Under the pieces are notes generated by a model, which saw nothing but the letters and a program-made list of their open reading frames with translations, made no database searches and was not told where the DNA came from. A stretch of DNA of 7,146 nucleotides from positions 348-7,493 of the forward strand of contig DBMK01000086.1 in NCBI GenBank assembly GCA_002298885.1. Reading direction: 5' to 3'. The stretch is from Anaerolineaceae bacterium UBA700. Lineage in GTDB: Bacteria > Chloroflexota > Anaerolineae > Anaerolineales > Anaerolineaceae. Made by a program: the position numbers and the translations under genes. Below, one piece after another: positions 5,782 through 7,146 of the stretch. Each line of letters begins with the position of its first letter. Position 1 is the stretch's first letter.

Positions 5782-7077
5782 GTGGTCGGCACAGGCTACG
5801 TCGGTTTGGTGACGGGTACATGTTTTGCCGATCTGGGGAACCGGGTTACCTGCCTAGACATTGATGCAAACCGGATTTCCAAACTCAATGAAGGCAAGAT
5901 GCCGATCTACGAGCCGGGGCTGGAACAACTTGTAGCCCAGAACGTACACGCCGGCCGCCTCGTTTTCACGACTGACTTTGAGCTGGCGCTCAAAGAAGCT
6001 GAATTTGCGTTCATCGCCGTCGGCACGCCTTCCGGGGTGGATGGAGAGGCCGACCTGCAGTACGTGCGCAGCGCCGCCGAAATGATCGCCGACATCGTCG
6101 AACGGCCGATCATCGTGGTAAACAAGTCGACCGTGCCGGTTGGGACGGGCGACTGGGTGGCGGATATTATCAAGAAGCGCCGCGCCGGGAGAGAGCTGGA
6201 ATTCCACGTCGTATCCAATCCCGAATTCTTGCGCGAGGGCTCGGCGATCAACGACTTCATGTCTTCCGACCGGGTCGTGCTGGGCTCAACTAACCGCGAT
6301 GCGGCCAACAAGGTGGCCCAGCTCTACCTGACGCTGCACTGCCCGATCCTGATCACGGACCTGCGAACGGCCGAGATGATCAAGTATGCTTCCAACGCGT
6401 TCCTGGCGACGAAGATCTCGTTCATCAATGAGATCGCCAATATGTGCGAGGAGCTGGGGGCGGACGTGACCGAGGTGGCCCTGGGCATGGGTTACGATAA
6501 GCGCATCGGCCCGGCCTTCCTGACGGCCGGCCTGGGTTGGGGCGGAAGCTGCTTCCCGAAGGACGTTAAAGCCCTGGCGCACATGGCCGTGCTGCATGGA
6601 ACGCACCCACAGCTCCTGCAGGCTGTAATGGACATTAACCGCAACCAGCGGCGCCGGGTGGTATACATGCTGCGCAAGGCGCTGGGCAGCCTGGACGAGA
6701 AAGTGATCGGCGTGCTCGGCATATCCTTCAAGCCCAACACCGACGACATCCGCGAGGCGCCGGCGCTGGAGGTAATCCACCTGCTGCAGAACGAAGGCGC
6801 GACTATCAAGGCTTTCGACCCGCAGGCAATGGAAAATGCAATGGCAGCCCTGCCGCGTATCAGCCTTTGCAATAATCCGTACGAGGTTGCTGATGGCGCA
6901 GATGCCCTACTGCTGGCGACCGAATGGAACGAATTCAAACAGCTCGATTTCGAACGTATCAAAAGCTTGATGCGCCAGCCGATCCTTATGGATGGGCGCA
7001 ACACTTGGGACCCGGAACAAGTACGCAGCCTGGGATTTACCTATTTTGGCGTGGGGCGCGCCACGAACGGGAAGTAA
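5782..7077 (+). CDS. UDP-glucose 6-dehydrogenase (start uncertain)
   Basis: NAD-dependent enzyme oxidising UDP-glucose to UDP-glucuronate for polysaccharide and envelope sugar synthesis; a UDP-ManNAc or GDP-mannose dehydrogenase is less likely from the motifs. Counting from GTG 5782, landmarks are the Rossmann [10 protein letters not shown] (3-12), YEPGLEQL (43-50), [14 protein letters not shown] (79-92), NKSTVPVGT (114-122), [12 protein letters not shown] (145-156), [20 protein letters not shown] (198-217), catalytic-cysteine motif [10 protein letters not shown] (252-261, Cys257), and the C-terminal domain with [15 protein letters not shown] (313-327). Its 431 residues suit the family. The GTG start leaves only Met-Val before the first glycine of the nucleotide fold. 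In-frame codons just upstream encode KIIC (5770-5781), as expected for a full first strand, but no ATG, GTG, TTG or CTG lies between them and the stop at 5740-5742. No good ribosome binding site is seen. The gene is divergent from the purine operon and probably monocistronic. Confidence 0.95.
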   Translation: MVGTGYVGLVTGTCFADLGNRVTCLDIDANRISKLNEGKMPIYEPGLEQLVAQNVHAGRLVFTTDFELALKEAEFAFIAVGTPSGVDGEADLQYVRSAAEMIADIVERPIIVVNKSTVPVGTGDWVADIIKKRRAGRELEFHVVSNPEFLREGSAINDFMSSDRVVLGSTNRDAANKVAQLYLTLHCPILITDLRTAEMIKYASNAFLATKISFINEIANMCEELGADVTEVALGMGYDKRIGPAFLTAGLGWGGSCFPKDVKALAHMAVLHGTHPQLLQAVMDINRNQRRRVVYMLRKALGSLDEKVIGVLGISFKPNTDDIREAPALEVIHLLQNEGATIKAFDPQAMENAMAALPRISLCNNPYEVADGADALLLATEWNEFKQLDFERIKSLMRQPILMDGRNTWDPEQVRSLGFTYFGVGRATNGK

Positions 7078-7097
7078 ATATCTTTGAAGTTGATAGA

Positions 7098-7140
7098 AAT
7101 GCGGTTTTTGGCCTCAAAGATGCCAAAAACCGCATTCTTT
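7098..7140 (+). terminator. Strong hairpin terminator after the UDP-glucose dehydrogenase gene
   Basis: A perfect 15-bp inverted repeat (7098-7112 and 7122-7136) with a 9-nt loop begins 20 nt after the stop codon and is followed by CTTTATTCTC, only moderately T-rich. The minus-strand continuation is also T-rich, so it may work in both directions. The loop bases 7114-7121 are complementary to 7080-7087 just upstream of the stem. Confidence 0.75.
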
Positions 7141-7146
7141 ATTCTC

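Overview
The window reads as a free-living bacterial chromosome of moderately high GC, with AGGAGG-type ribosome binding sites. Gene content, the start-region sequence of the UDP-glucose dehydrogenase and a heptad-repeat intergenic element would fit Chloroflexota (Anaerolineae-like). That placement is a tentative inference; no rRNA or other marker gene is present.

Layout. Five tightly packed genes run leftward from about 5582 to beyond position 1 and look like one operon. In transcription order they are an 8-oxoguanine deaminase-type amidohydrolase (5582-4200), an adenine deaminase (4186-2390), a GntR/HutC regulator with a UTRA ligand domain (2372-1629), an aspartate-carbamoyltransferase-like protein (1500-547), and an ornithine-carbamoyltransferase-superfamily protein resembling YgeW (491 to beyond the left edge, C-terminus missing). 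The first gaps are 13 and 17 nt, with ribosome binding sites overlapping upstream stop codons. The regulator and the first transcarbamylase are separated by 128 nt holding an inverted array of 7-bp repeats. The two transcarbamylases are separated by 55 nt with a small hairpin.

A 199-bp divergent intergenic region (5583-5781) holds a leftward promoter for the operon, a rightward promoter, and several dyads. To the right lies a UDP-glucose 6-dehydrogenase gene (5782-7077), followed by a strong hairpin terminator at 7098-7140. It is functionally unrelated to the operon.

How the genes may work together. The two deaminases strip amino groups from purine bases (adenine to hypoxanthine, 8-oxoguanine to urate). 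YgeW-type transcarbamylases occur in anaerobic purine/urate degradation clusters together with SsnA-type aminohydrolases. Two transcarbamylases downstream suggest phosphorolysis of ureido intermediates to carbamoyl phosphate, a possible ATP source. The ATCase-like member keeps the carbamoyl-phosphate residues but lacks the aspartate-binding Lys and Arg, so it is probably not pyrimidine-biosynthetic PyrB. The most notable hypothesis here is a purine/ureide catabolic operon under HutC-type control with two non-biosynthetic transcarbamylases. It is inferred from sequence and context only.
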